The notes under the pieces are model-generated. The model saw only the letters and a program-made list of their open reading frames with translations, did not search any database and was not told the origin of the DNA. From assembly GCF_014356525.2 (NCBI RefSeq), contig NC_052506.1, forward strand, positions 98,022,902 through 98,086,901: DNA of 64,000 nucleotides, given 5' to 3'. Below are positions 10,371-20,796 of the stretch, piece by piece. The first letter of the stretch is position 1. Every line of letters starts with the position of its first letter. Position numbers and translations under genes: made by a program. The stretch comes from Nilaparvata lugens (Eukaryota > Arthropoda > Insecta > Hemiptera > Delphacidae).

Positions 10371-10915
10371 TCGACCTTGAGGTTAGGTTGGTTGACCTAG
10401 ATGAACTTGAGGTTAGGTTTGGTTGACCTAGATGAACTTGAGGTTAGGTTTAGTTGACATAGATGACCTTGAGGTTAGGTTTGGTTGACCTAAATGACCT
10501 TGAGGTTAGGTTTGGTTGACCTAAATGACCTTGAGGTTAGGTTTAGTTGACATAGATGACCTTGAGGTTAGGTTTAGTTGACATAGATGACCTTGAGGTT
10601 AGGTTTGGTCGACCTGGATGGCCTTGAGGTTAGGTTTGGATGACGTGGATGACCTTGAGGTTAGGTTTGGATGACGTGGATGACCTTGAGGTTAGGTTTG
10701 GATGATGTGGATGACCTTGAGGTTAGGTTTGGTTGACCTGGATGACCTTGAGGTTAGGTTTGGTTGACCTAAATGACCTTGAGGTTAGGTTTGGTTGACC
10801 TAGATGACCTTGAGGTTAGGTTTAGTTGACATAGATGACCTTGAGGTTAGGTTTGGTTGACCTAGATGAACTTGAGGTTAGGTTTGGTCAACTTGGGTGA
10901 CCTTGAGGTGAAGGC
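10371..10915. repeat. Right array of 31-bp repeats (about 17 units)
   Basis: CTTGAGGTTAGGTTTGG recurs every 31 bp. This is the inverse of the left array, with roughly twice as many units. Subtypes (GACCTAGATGA, GACATAGATGA, GACGTGGATGA) alternate in blocks, showing unit turnover after the arms formed. Confidence 0.92.
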
Positions 10916-10949
10916 CGGTTCTGGGACACTTTTTTTACTACTCCGCATT

Positions 10950-13800
10950 GGTCACAGCCTCAATGTATCAAGGGCTGGCAACACTGTTGTGAGAGTGATG
11001 AACCTGACAGCTGCTCCCATTCAGATAGATAAACAGCAACATTTGGGGAGAGTAGATTCCCTAGAAATGGAGGATGATCAAGTGGAACCATTCCAAGTAC
11101 ATGCCATCAGCTCCCTAGAACACGGTGGCAAACTGCAAGAGACCCTTGTTGAAAAAACCAAACACCTACCAAGAGGAGAAGCAGAACAGATTCAGGTAGT
11201 GCTGAAAAAGTATCAACACCTATTTGGAGAGCCAGGTAGAGATGGTTGTCAGGTGAATAATCAACACCGCATCCCTACAGCTGACTCAGCACCTATAGCC
11301 AAACGACCATATCGAGTGCCCTACCATCTCCGTCCTGTCATAGAAGAGCATCTGGCAGACATGCTTGACAAAGGGATCATCTCTCCATCAACCAGCCCGT
11401 GGTCAGCACCAGTGGTGCTTGTGGAGAAGTAAACAATGGATGGCAGTGCAAAGTGGCAATTTTGCACTGACTTCCGAGCACTGAATGAGATAACAAAAGC
11501 AGATGCTTACCCACTTCCATTAATCAACGAGACCTTGGAGAATTTGGGGAGGTGCAAGTACTTCTCCACTATTGACTTACACAGCGGCTATCATCAAATT
11601 CTGATTGCACCAGAAGATCATGAGAAGACTGGGTTCACCACCGTTGGTGGACATTTCCAATATGAGAGGATGGCCTTTGGCCTAACTGGAGTGCCTGCAA
11701 CATTTCAAAGAATGATGGACCAGTTGCTAGCAAAGATCAAGGGATCAGAATGTCTAGTCTACTTGGATGATGTGGTGATCTTCAGTGACACAATCGCCCA
11801 ACATGCTGAAAGACTGGAGAATGACTTTGCAATTCTACAAAAAGCCAACCTGAAGGTGAACATTGAGAAGTGTCATTTTGCTCAACCAGAAGTAAACTAC
11901 TTGGGACATGTGGTGAACTCTGATGGCATCAAACCTGACCCAGGGAAAATCGAGGCAGTGAAGAAATTTCCAACCCCAAAGAACGTCCGAGAGGTGCGGG
12001 GATTCCTGGGCCTTGCAGGCTACTACCGCCGGTTTGTCCCCAGCTTTGCTGAGTTAGCTAAACCACTTACTTCTCTCACCAAATCAGATGTGAAATATCA
12101 TTGGGATACCAAGCAGGAAAAGGCATTTCAGCAGCTCAAGGATATAATGTGCTCAGACATAGTATTGGTATACCCAAATTTCAGCCAACCATTCTTACTA
12201 GCCACAGATGCATCTGGCACAGCTATTTGAACTGTTCTTTACCAAGTGACAGATAAGGGAGAACAACCGGTAGCCTATGCTAGCCGGCAACTGAATGCAG
12301 CTGAAAGGAATTATTCAGTGACAGAACGTGAACTACTGGCAGTGGTGTGGGCTACTCAGCAGTTTCGCTGCTATTTGTTGGGTTGGACATTCACCTTGAT
12401 AACCGATCACGCAGCACTCCGCTGGATGCTTAGCTTGAAGGATCCATCAAGACTCACCCGATGGGCCTTATGACTGGCCGAATATGATTATACTGTGCTA
12501 CACAAACCTGGAAAGCACCACTCAAATGCAGATGCCTCGAGTAGGAGGATCATGTTGTGATACAAGGACTGGATGATGAGTTAGTACAAACCCAGCAGCA
12601 GAATGATGACTGGTGCACAAAGTTGGTAAAGACTCAAAAGAGGACTACTGAGGATGGTATTATTTGGTGGACAAATGGCGACCCTGATAAATCTTCCTGG
12701 AGATTGGCCATACCAAGATCCCTCAGGAAGCAAGTGTTGGAGATCAACCATGATGCCCCATGGGCAGGTCACCCTGGGGTGGAACGCACATTGGCGCGAG
12801 TCAGGCAGCGATGCTATTGGCAAGGAATGGCCAATGAGGTGAAGGCTTACGTGGATAGTTGCCACTCTTGTGCCTTGCGAAAAACCCCAAACTCACTGGC
12901 AGCACCATTGGTCAAAGCCTACGAGCCAACCAGACCTATGGAAATGGTCAGCCTAGATATTGTTGGCCCATTACCCACTAGTAGTTCTGGGAATGGATAC
13001 TTTCTCAGCTTCATCTACCATTTCACCAGATATGCTGAGGGTACTCCTTTGCCAAATCAGACTGCAGAAACTGTGGCTAGGGCATTCATGAGAGTCATTA
13101 TCACCCGACATGGAGTACCAGATCGATTGTTGACTGACCAGGGCGAAACTCCTTATCAGAACTATTGACATCCACATGTAAGCTTCTAGGAATCAATAAA
13201 CTGCGCACCACTGCATATCATCCCCAAGCAAATGGGCGCCTAGAAAGACTTCATCGAACCTTGAATGATAGTATTGCACACTTTGTGCAGAAAGATGGGA
13301 CGGCTGGGACCAGTGGATCCCATATGCCCTCATGGCTTATCGAAGTGTGGCTCACGCATCAACAGGTTATTCACCACATTACATGCAACATGGTAGAGAA
13401 ATGACCTTACCAGGAGAATTCCTCATCAAAAATGATCTAAAGGGGCTCCCTGTGGAAGAGCATGTAAAACAGTTGAAGCACCGATTACAAGAAGCATTTA
13501 GTGAAGCCTTCAGAAACTCCAGCAAATCTGCTGAGCGGAGACTACAGACAACTAACAAAGACAGAAAACTTAGAAATTTTCGGGAGGGAGAAATGGTCTA
13601 CTTACATGACCCAGCACTAAGACCAGGAGATGCAAAGAAATGGCATCATCCTTGGGGAGGTCCCTACCAGATAAAGAAGAAAATCTAAGACGTGAACTAC
13701 ATGTTGAACTGGCCAGATGGTCGGCAAGTGATAGTTCACATCAATCGGATGAAGCCCTGCCTGGAGGGGAAAGCTACTGGAAGAGAGGAGGAGCAAGAAG
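10950..13800 (+). pseudogene. pol: Endogenous retrovirus: RT, RNase H and integrase (Ty3/gypsy type)
   Basis: RT reads YPLPLINETLENLGRCKYFS, IDLHSGYHQI, FGLTGVPATFQRMMD and YLDDVVIFSD (catalytic YLDD near 11760). RNase H follows with LLATDASGTA, an [10 protein letters not shown] block and [10 protein letters not shown]. Integrase has the HHCC knuckle (HPGVERTLARVRQRCYW, CHSCALRK), the D of LDIVGPLP, the D of LLTDQG and the E block AYHPQANGRLERLH, then a GPY-type C-terminal module (HHPWGGPYQI) and an acidic tail. Breaks: in-frame stops at 11430, 12228, 12471 and about 13686, and frame changes near 12540, 13155 and 13330. The order RT-RNaseH-IN is that of Ty3/gypsy. The copy is inactive. Confidence 0.92.
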
Positions 13801-14301
13801 ACCAAATTCAACCAGAGGAAGAATTGACAACTTCCCCAGTACCTCAACCAGATGACTCTAATGAGGAAGATTATCCACTGCTAGTAGATTCGGATGAAGA
13901 GACAGACAATGAGGAAGATCCAAGACCACAGCCAGAGGAGATGAGGGAGAAAATATTGTTGACCCAGAAGAAGAAGAAATCTTTGATCTACCCAGCCCAG
14001 ATGTACCAGTAGATGACCCAAATGATGTCACCTACAAACCAGAAGAACTAGAAGGAGAAAGGGTGACCCAACGATCACCATACCCATTGAGGAACAGAGT
14101 GCCCTCCCTAACTTAACTGCCAAAGGAACCAGCAAGCCACTTCTGAACTAAGTAGGGGGTGCTTGTTGGGGATGTGGGCAGGGAAGTGTTGGGAATATTG
14201 TAGAAGAAACCCAGACTGTAATAGCTTGATGGGACAAGAAACTGAAGATAGAAAGTAAAAAGTGAGTAAGTAACAGAAGAATAACTGAGAACCTAGGAGT
14301 A

Positions 14302-16197
14302 ATGACAGTTTTATTTTTACAGGACAACCAACCCTATCTGATGTCCAAAGACTTAGGGGTGTGGTTTGTGCGACAGGGGAGTGTGCTGTTGACTGGAGAC
14401 CATTGGCGAATAATAGTATCAATTAATGCAACCGAGATTTGTCAAGGAATAGGGGAGCTGGGAGCCCAGGTCGAGGCTGCTCAGGCTACATGGATGAAGG
14501 CAAGTGTCAGAGTACCAGAGTTAGAAGTGTATAAGGAGTTTTTGAATTGCCTGATTAATTCAGGGCTTCAACTGGAAGAGGCTGGGCAAGCCTTGAAGGA
14601 CTTATTACCATCAGGACGACCACGTTGAGGCCTGATGAACCTGGGAGGAAAAGTAATGAGAATGCTGTTTGGAACAGCTGAGCAGGAGGATGTGGAGCAC
14701 TTCGAGAGAACCATAGAGCATCTGAAGGGACAAACTGCAGAGATTGTCCACCTTCAGCATGAACACGTAACCGTAACCCGACAGCTGAGCCGACGAACAC
14801 AGGCGAATACCGAACTGATCCGAAAACTTGTGGCAAGATTCAGCAAAGAAGCAGAAGCAATTGGTGCATGTGCAAACCAGGTGAATCAGAAAATCTCAAA
14901 AGATGACACACTTTTACGGATTACAGTAAACATCACAACTAAGTTACAGAACTTAGAGCTGGTGGTCATGACTGGGTTATTAGAATTAAGAAATTTGTTG
15001 TTAGCCATAGAAAATGTATCTAGGAATAAGTTTAGCGTAGGCTTAATCACTCCTTATGAGTTGGGGAAACTTCTTGTCAAAGTCCAAACTAGTCTGCCAA
15101 GGGGGTTAGGGCTGTTAGAGGGGCCGGACCAGTCTTATCACTACTACCGGCTAGCTCAGACTCGGGCAATCTCAGTGGATGGCATCATCAAGATCCTGGT
15201 AGACTTACCACTGACGGAAGCAGGAAGGTGATTTGAGTTGTTCCAGGCCCATTCCATCCCGGTTGCAGATCACACCAACCACCTGGCAACCCATGTGCAT
15301 CTACACCAGCATCACCTCCTCATCAGTGAGGATCGGCAATGATATGCAGAACCAACACAAGAGCTGCTTGCCCAATGTTTACCTGTCGAGGTAATCATCT
15401 GCCCAGCTCAGTTGCCTGTGTTCAAGAGTCACCAGTTATCCTGTCTCAGCGTGCTGTTCCTGGAGGATTCAGCCACAGCCCTACAACTCTGCCCTAGAAC
15501 TGCATTTCTGGGCCAACCCCCTGATACCTGGATCTGGGATGGACCCAGAAACGTGTGGATCTACAGCATTACCACCTCTGAGCGATTGGTGTCCCACTGC
15601 CGGCAAGGAGACAAGATCACCGTCACCCAAGTTGACATCACTGGCCTTGGTGAGGTCAAAGCAACAGCTGGCTGTACCCTCTCCACCAACCTCTATGACC
15701 TGCTACCAACTACTGGAGCTGGAGGGGATTTGGAGCTGCCCAAGCAAGTATTGACCATGGCAGCACCCCTGCCCATGGTGCTCCAACTTCCAAGGAACAC
15801 TCAGGGGCCACCAGAGCTGCAGGAGCTGATGAGCGACATAAAGCAGGAGGGACCCTATTGGAGGGGAACCACAGGCCTACCCGAGACCACCCTGGACAAC
15901 ATCCACCAGAGATTGGCAGATTTCGACCTTGAGGCAGAGGCTGAGCACACCACCATCATCTTGCTGGCATTTGGTGGAGGCCTCTTGGCGGTCACCACCT
16001 GTGCAATCCTGCTGTACTGGAGGGGATCTCTACAGCTGCCTTGGAGAAGCCACAAGGACGTGACTACTCCAACCCCAGGACCATCATCAGCAGCAGAAGA
16101 CCAACCAGCAGCAGAGTGCATTGAGATGAATCCTGTGCCAGTGATGGAGCAAGGCTCCAGTGCTTGTGAAAGTGATGGAGCAAAGCTCCCCAAGTGA
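14302..16197 (+). pseudogene. env: Endogenous retrovirus: baculovirus F-like envelope protein, interrupted
   Basis: A single frame with in-frame TGA codons at 14626, 15229 and 15340. The first part (about 108 codons) would be the surface subunit end and closes with basic residues. The second begins GGKVMRMLFGTAEQEDVEHF, the LFGT(x)EDxE signature of the baculovirus F / insect errantivirus envelope family, followed by long heptad-rich helices typical of class I fusion subunits. The last part has a membrane anchor (TIILLAFGGGLLAVTTCAIL, about residues 183-202 of the 261-codon segment) and a cytoplasmic tail of about 55 residues. In intact relatives this protein mediates membrane fusion. Here it is broken and lacks much of the surface subunit. 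It follows pol in the usual position. Confidence 0.8.
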
Positions 16198-16214
16198 AAC
16201 CCACCCTCTTGTTT

Positions 16215-16600
16215 GAAGGGGAGGGTAATGTAATAGAGTGGAAATCATATTGAATAAAAAGTGACAGTGTTCTTAACAATGGCTGATGCCTCAGCATTTT
16301 AGCGCCTGGCCTCAGCACCGGCGCAAGACAGTGTCTCAGTCTAACTCAAGTAGAATTAGTACTCTCTTTCTCTCTCTTGACAGTGGCATGATATTTATTC
16401 TTGCGGGAAAACTTTTCCCAGGCTAGAGAAATAATAGCTCATTGCTAATAGAAAATTAAAAACTGGTGCAGTAGCCAGGAGACAGTGTTAGCAAGCGTAT
16501 CCAGCCTAGATGGGTTCCACTGGACTATCCTTACAGCATAATGGTGTTATCAGTTCTTTCACTATTGATGGCGATTGGTGAGTGAAAAACTCGAACCTTT
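16215..16600 (+). repeat. Candidate polypurine tract and 3' LTR start of the retrovirus
   Basis: Eighteen bases after the env stop comes GAAGGGGAGGG (16215-16225), a good polypurine tract, then TAATGTAATAG. The LTR probably starts at TGTAATAG (16229). An AATAAA lies at about 16253. No 5' LTR copy is present in the window, so the right boundary cannot be fixed. Confidence 0.5.
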
Positions 16601-17029
16601 ACCTATTACCGAATTCAGTTCAAAATTTTTTGTTCTCAACTACAGGCAGACTAGGGCGGGCTCCCTTTGGTTTTGTTTAACAAGTAATTTTGTGATATGA
16701 ATTTTGAATAATTATTCTGATAGCTTCTAATGGAAAGAGAAAGAGAGTAAATGACCTGTGGATATTGTTATCTTGATTAGGTTATAGAACGATTTTTAAA
16801 TTTTTAGTCATTAATTCGATTTTAGATTTTTCTTTGACTTTTGACAATTTAATTTCGATTTTAAATTGAATCTATATTGGAGAGTTTATGTGTTATCTGA
16901 TTAGGCTATTGAACAATTTTTAATTTTTTCTTTAATCTTGATAATTTAATTTCTAATTTCATTTGAATCTTTATTGAAGAATTTATAATTTGAGTCTTTT
17001 ATTGAGTAATTTAAGTTTATTTCATTTTT
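16601..17029. other. Unassigned AT-rich stretch after the retrovirus
   Basis: It may be the rest of the 3' LTR or host sequence. Several near-repeats of TAATTTCGATTTTAAATT type. No coding potential seen. Confidence 0.5.
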
Positions 17030-17421
17030 GATATTCAATGAAGTTAGTAGGGTAATTTTGTAGAAGCTGGGACAATTATTGATAACCTAATAGTTTTGTT
17101 CTTTTATTTCAATTAACCAATTATTAGTGAATGAGAATACTGTGTTAGCTATAGAATTTTGATATTCAATGAAGTTAGTAGAGTAATTTTGTCGATTCTG
17201 GGACAATTATTGACAACTTAAAGTTTTGTTCTTTAATTCAATTAGCCAATTATTATTGAATGAGAATACTGTGCTAGCTATAGATTTTTGATATCCATTG
17301 AGGTTAGTAGAATAGTCTTGTAGACTCTGGGACAAGTATTGACAACTAATAGAATTGTTCTTCTATTTTAATCAACCAAATCTTATGAATGAAAATATTG
17401 TGCTCGTTATAGATTTCTGAT
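17030..17421. repeat. Tandem array of ~130-bp units at the edge of polymerase element copy 1
   Basis: Units start with GATATTCAATGAAGTTAGTAG at about 17030, 17161 and 17290, and a fourth begins at 17419. Each contains CTGGGACAATTATTGA and AATGAGAATACTGTG in diverged form. The fourth unit is where similarity to the second element copy (58416 onwards) begins, so the duplicated block starts inside the array. Confidence 0.85.
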
Positions 17422-17699
17422 ATTCATCAAGATTAGTAGTATAAATTTTGGAGTTTCAGAACCCATAGTAATTATATTCTGTTAAGATAGTTTTATTCTT
17501 GCAGTTAGTTAATAAGAGAATTTGGCAAGGCCACCCTTGTGCCCCGAAGGAGAAGGGCGTAGAATACAAGCATTTGTCGGACATCTTTGTTTTTCTGCCA
17601 CACCACCCCAACCCCTAGTTTAGTTACAGATACATAAAGTCAGTATCGGAAGTCAGTATCTGGAAGGTCAGTATCTGTTGGAAAAAATGGGTTTGTGAT

Positions 17700-20600
17700 A
17701 CTTGTATGTTATTGGACAAAGCAGTAAACTTCATTCATTTTCTAACTCAGCACCGATGATAAATTGATGTAAGGTGAATAGAAGTATGTTAAACCAGGCA
17801 CCTGAATACTGAGTGTAATTCATGGAAACGTATAGTTGAATCTTCATCTATACTTTTATAATGGCATAACTTGAATCAAAACTATTATTTTTCTAGAAGG
17901 CGGTGGAAAATGTTAACAAATGAATGACAACAATAATGCTCTCCCATGAAATCCCCTGATTTAGAAAAAAGGGATATATATAATATAGAAGCCACCACTA
18001 ATCAATCAGCAATGAATCATTTAATGAAGCTGATTCTGATAAACAATAAGGGGTCATAACCTGTGGAGAAAATAGTTTATTTGGGAATTAAAAAGTTTTT
18101 TCAAGTGGAGAAATTTTTACCCTCTTTTAATTCTCCAGTAATTGCGAAATTCATGTATCATTTAGAAACTTTTTGAGGACATTATTCAGAACACAATATT
18201 TCCATTGAATCTATAATGATTATCAATTAATGGAATAGTTTGATTAGAAATGTAATGGATTATATGACAGCTTAATGAGAGTTGTTGAGAACTGGTAAAG
18301 AGAAATAAGTAGAGGTTCAGTATGTGAATGAACAAGTTATAGTAATGAGCATGAGTAATACGAGCATATTATCTCCTTCGATTTCCTTGAATGAAAGGTA
18401 TTCTCAAGGGATAGAGAAATCTTATCTCTCATTCAAATGATATCAATAATAGGATACATTGAGCTCTTGAAGTTGCATTTTTCGGCTTGAATCAATAGAT
18501 GAATTGACAGATTTCCTCATGTTTTAATGATTTAAGCAATTTTTAAATGGAAAAGAGTTATTGAAGACAAATATCATGGAACAGTCAAGATGAAGGATGG
18601 TGAATGATTTCTTAGAGCTTTCTAATTTATCATATCTCTGTGAGTTCAACATTCTTTGAAGAATACCATGCTGAAAAATGATAAAGTTCTCAAATAGCAC
18701 CTCCATACAACTCTCTGAAAAAAATCTATTGATCCCTCTAATGATAGAAAAATTATGAAGGAGAATAGATGTATCTATAAAAAGTGCACTGGTGAAAAAC
18801 AATAGTTTCCTGAGATGGTCTCTCTTTAATGAAAATCCCATGATACGTCCACAGCAAATTATGAGGAACCTAGCAGAATTCATTGTTTCATTGAACTCTC
18901 TTCAGTTTGATATTACATTATTGTTCTCCATTGATTTTGAAGCTAAATTGAACTCAAGAAATGAGTGACTTGACATAATCATTGTACAATGGTGAATATG
19001 TAATACATTGATTTCCATGATCGATATGCAGAGCTATTCTGTATAATTATTATTATAACTATTCAGAATATATAACATCTGAAACATAAGAGAAATCATC
19101 TCTATTTAGAGGTTTGTCAATAGAAAACCAACTTCAGATAAATGAGTAATGTCAAGAGGTTTTTAATCACCAATAGGTTTTCAATACTCTTCAATAGATA
19201 GTCAATAATTGAGAACACTCATTATGATTCAAAAAGAGGGCAAAACTCCAGTGCAATTTGAATGAGATTTGAGTCTTTCACATTTAGTATTTTTTAAATG
19301 AGAAGTACTCTCACTACAGATGAAGTTCACATATGTTAATTTCTATCATGTAACACAAGTTTGAAAATATTCTCAACCTCATATTTTCTGGTCCATAGCC
19401 TATATGTAATATAAATAAAATTCAATTTCTTGGAGATGTCTTCATTATTTTGTGAAGGATAGATTCTCCTAGTTTCAGAAAACTCTCCTGAGCTCAAATA
19501 ATTTTAATCTAGGTACTTTTTACACCACTACTGTATTAAATTGAACACAATATACAGTAATTTTGTCAATAACTTCACTATAAATACTATCATAACTCAA
19601 CCTCTCTATTTTTTAATGTTTTATTTGAAAAAGTGAGTAATTTTCGGTTGAATTTTGCATTTGACTGAAACAAATGTTCAATAAATGACTCATATCTATT
19701 CAAACAGTCAAACATAAAAAGGCTGATACACTATTTTTCAGATTTAATCCTTGCCTGATAATTTTGAAAGCTTCTAGAACTTCTTGATCTGACGGATTCT
19801 TCTCCTCAAGTTCGTCATAACCATCATCATCTTAGTCAGTTCAAAAAATTGAAATGTGTGACAAAAGCAAGATTTAGAAAGTCCAGTCATTCACCTGCCT
19901 GGTCTACAAATGACAAGTTCTTGAAATCTAATTTAGAGTAACTTGCATTCAATTTCTGACATGTCTTTCAACTTCTATTGACTGTCCACCACCCATCTTC
20001 TTCCTACCTGAATTGCCATTATTTTCAGTCTATTGACCTTTCTGCTGAAACTAAACAATTCCTTGAAAATGATTGTCTGCTTCCTATACACACTACATTT
20101 TGTATGTTGAAGTCAAGAGAAAACTTTGTTGTTGAGAGCTCCAAAATTTGTTAAATAGAGGTAAATAAGCAGCCAAAACTCAAAAATGTGATGGGACCAG
20201 GTAAAAATTCATTGTGTAGATGATTTCATCGAGTGGAGGTTCATTATAGAGAGGTTCAACTGTATTCTCAACCTCATATTTTTTGGTCTATAGCCTACAT
20301 GTAATATAAATAAAATGCAATTTCTCAGAGATTTTTTCAATTTCCTTTGTGGAGGGTAGATTCTTGTAATTTCAAAAAACTCTCCTGAGCTCAAATAATT
20401 TTATGCTATTCAGACAATACAATCTAAATTGAGAATTCTATCAAATTAAAGGCTCTCAATCTGACTTGAAATATAGACAATTGTACCTCTCACAAGTTCA
20501 ATTATTGTTTTATACATTATATCAATCAGCTTTGGTATCCAAGCCAGTTTTAATAATTCTTATTGATTACTAAATAATAATCACTGAGAGTTCACTTGAA

Positions 20601-20796
20601 ATGTTAACATGGTAGAAATTTCGTCAATTCTATGTATCAAACATCAATCTGCAATAATCATTTTTTAAGTGATGAGAAATATTACTACTGATTATTATTA
20701 TTAATATTATTACCACTACTACAAGTAAATGGATTATATAATTGAAGAATTACCAGCATAAATTCAAGCACAATATGATATACACTTTTATTTAGA
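17700..20796. other. Non-coding 3.1-kb interior of element copy 1
   Basis: AT-rich, no recognisable gene. A direct repeat of about 145 bp occurs at about 19363-19505 and 20258-20402 (shared phrases TAGCCTA(T/C)ATGTAATATAA and CTCTCCTGAGCTCAAATAAT). The first repeat copy is followed by ATTTTAATCTAGG, the second by ATTTTATGC. Both are preserved in copy 2 (about 60350 and 61220). Confidence 0.55.
18524..18883 (-). other. Unrecognised 119-codon frame, preserved in both element copies
   Basis: Ile/Phe/Leu-rich reading without a recognised domain. The same frame is open at 59514-59864 in copy 2, where a one-base difference near the end gives 116 codons. Preservation follows from high overall identity between the copies and is weak evidence of coding. 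Confidence 0.2.

Larger units (their letters stand above)
7455..10941. mobile_element. Non-autonomous fold-back DNA element (about 3.5 kb) inserted in retroviral pol
   Basis: Both ends carry the same sequence in opposite orientation: GTAGTATAAAAAGG... on the left, and ...TTTTTACTAC on the right, followed inwards by GTGTCCCAGAAC(T/C)GGCCTT. The left end has about 20 bp extra that forms its own small palindrome (GGCCAGTCCTGGGACAC... AAGTGTCCCAGAACTGGCC). Flanks TCTGCATA (7447-7454) and TCCGCATT (10942-10949) look like an 8-bp target duplication with two changes. Moving inwards, each arm holds the same three layers in mirror order: a 31-bp array, an A-rich (left) or T-rich (right) tract, and an 11-bp array. 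The middle, 8.66-9.99 kb, is unique. No transposase is recognisable. It resembles FB/Galileo-type elements in architecture; the family is not determined. Confidence 0.8.
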
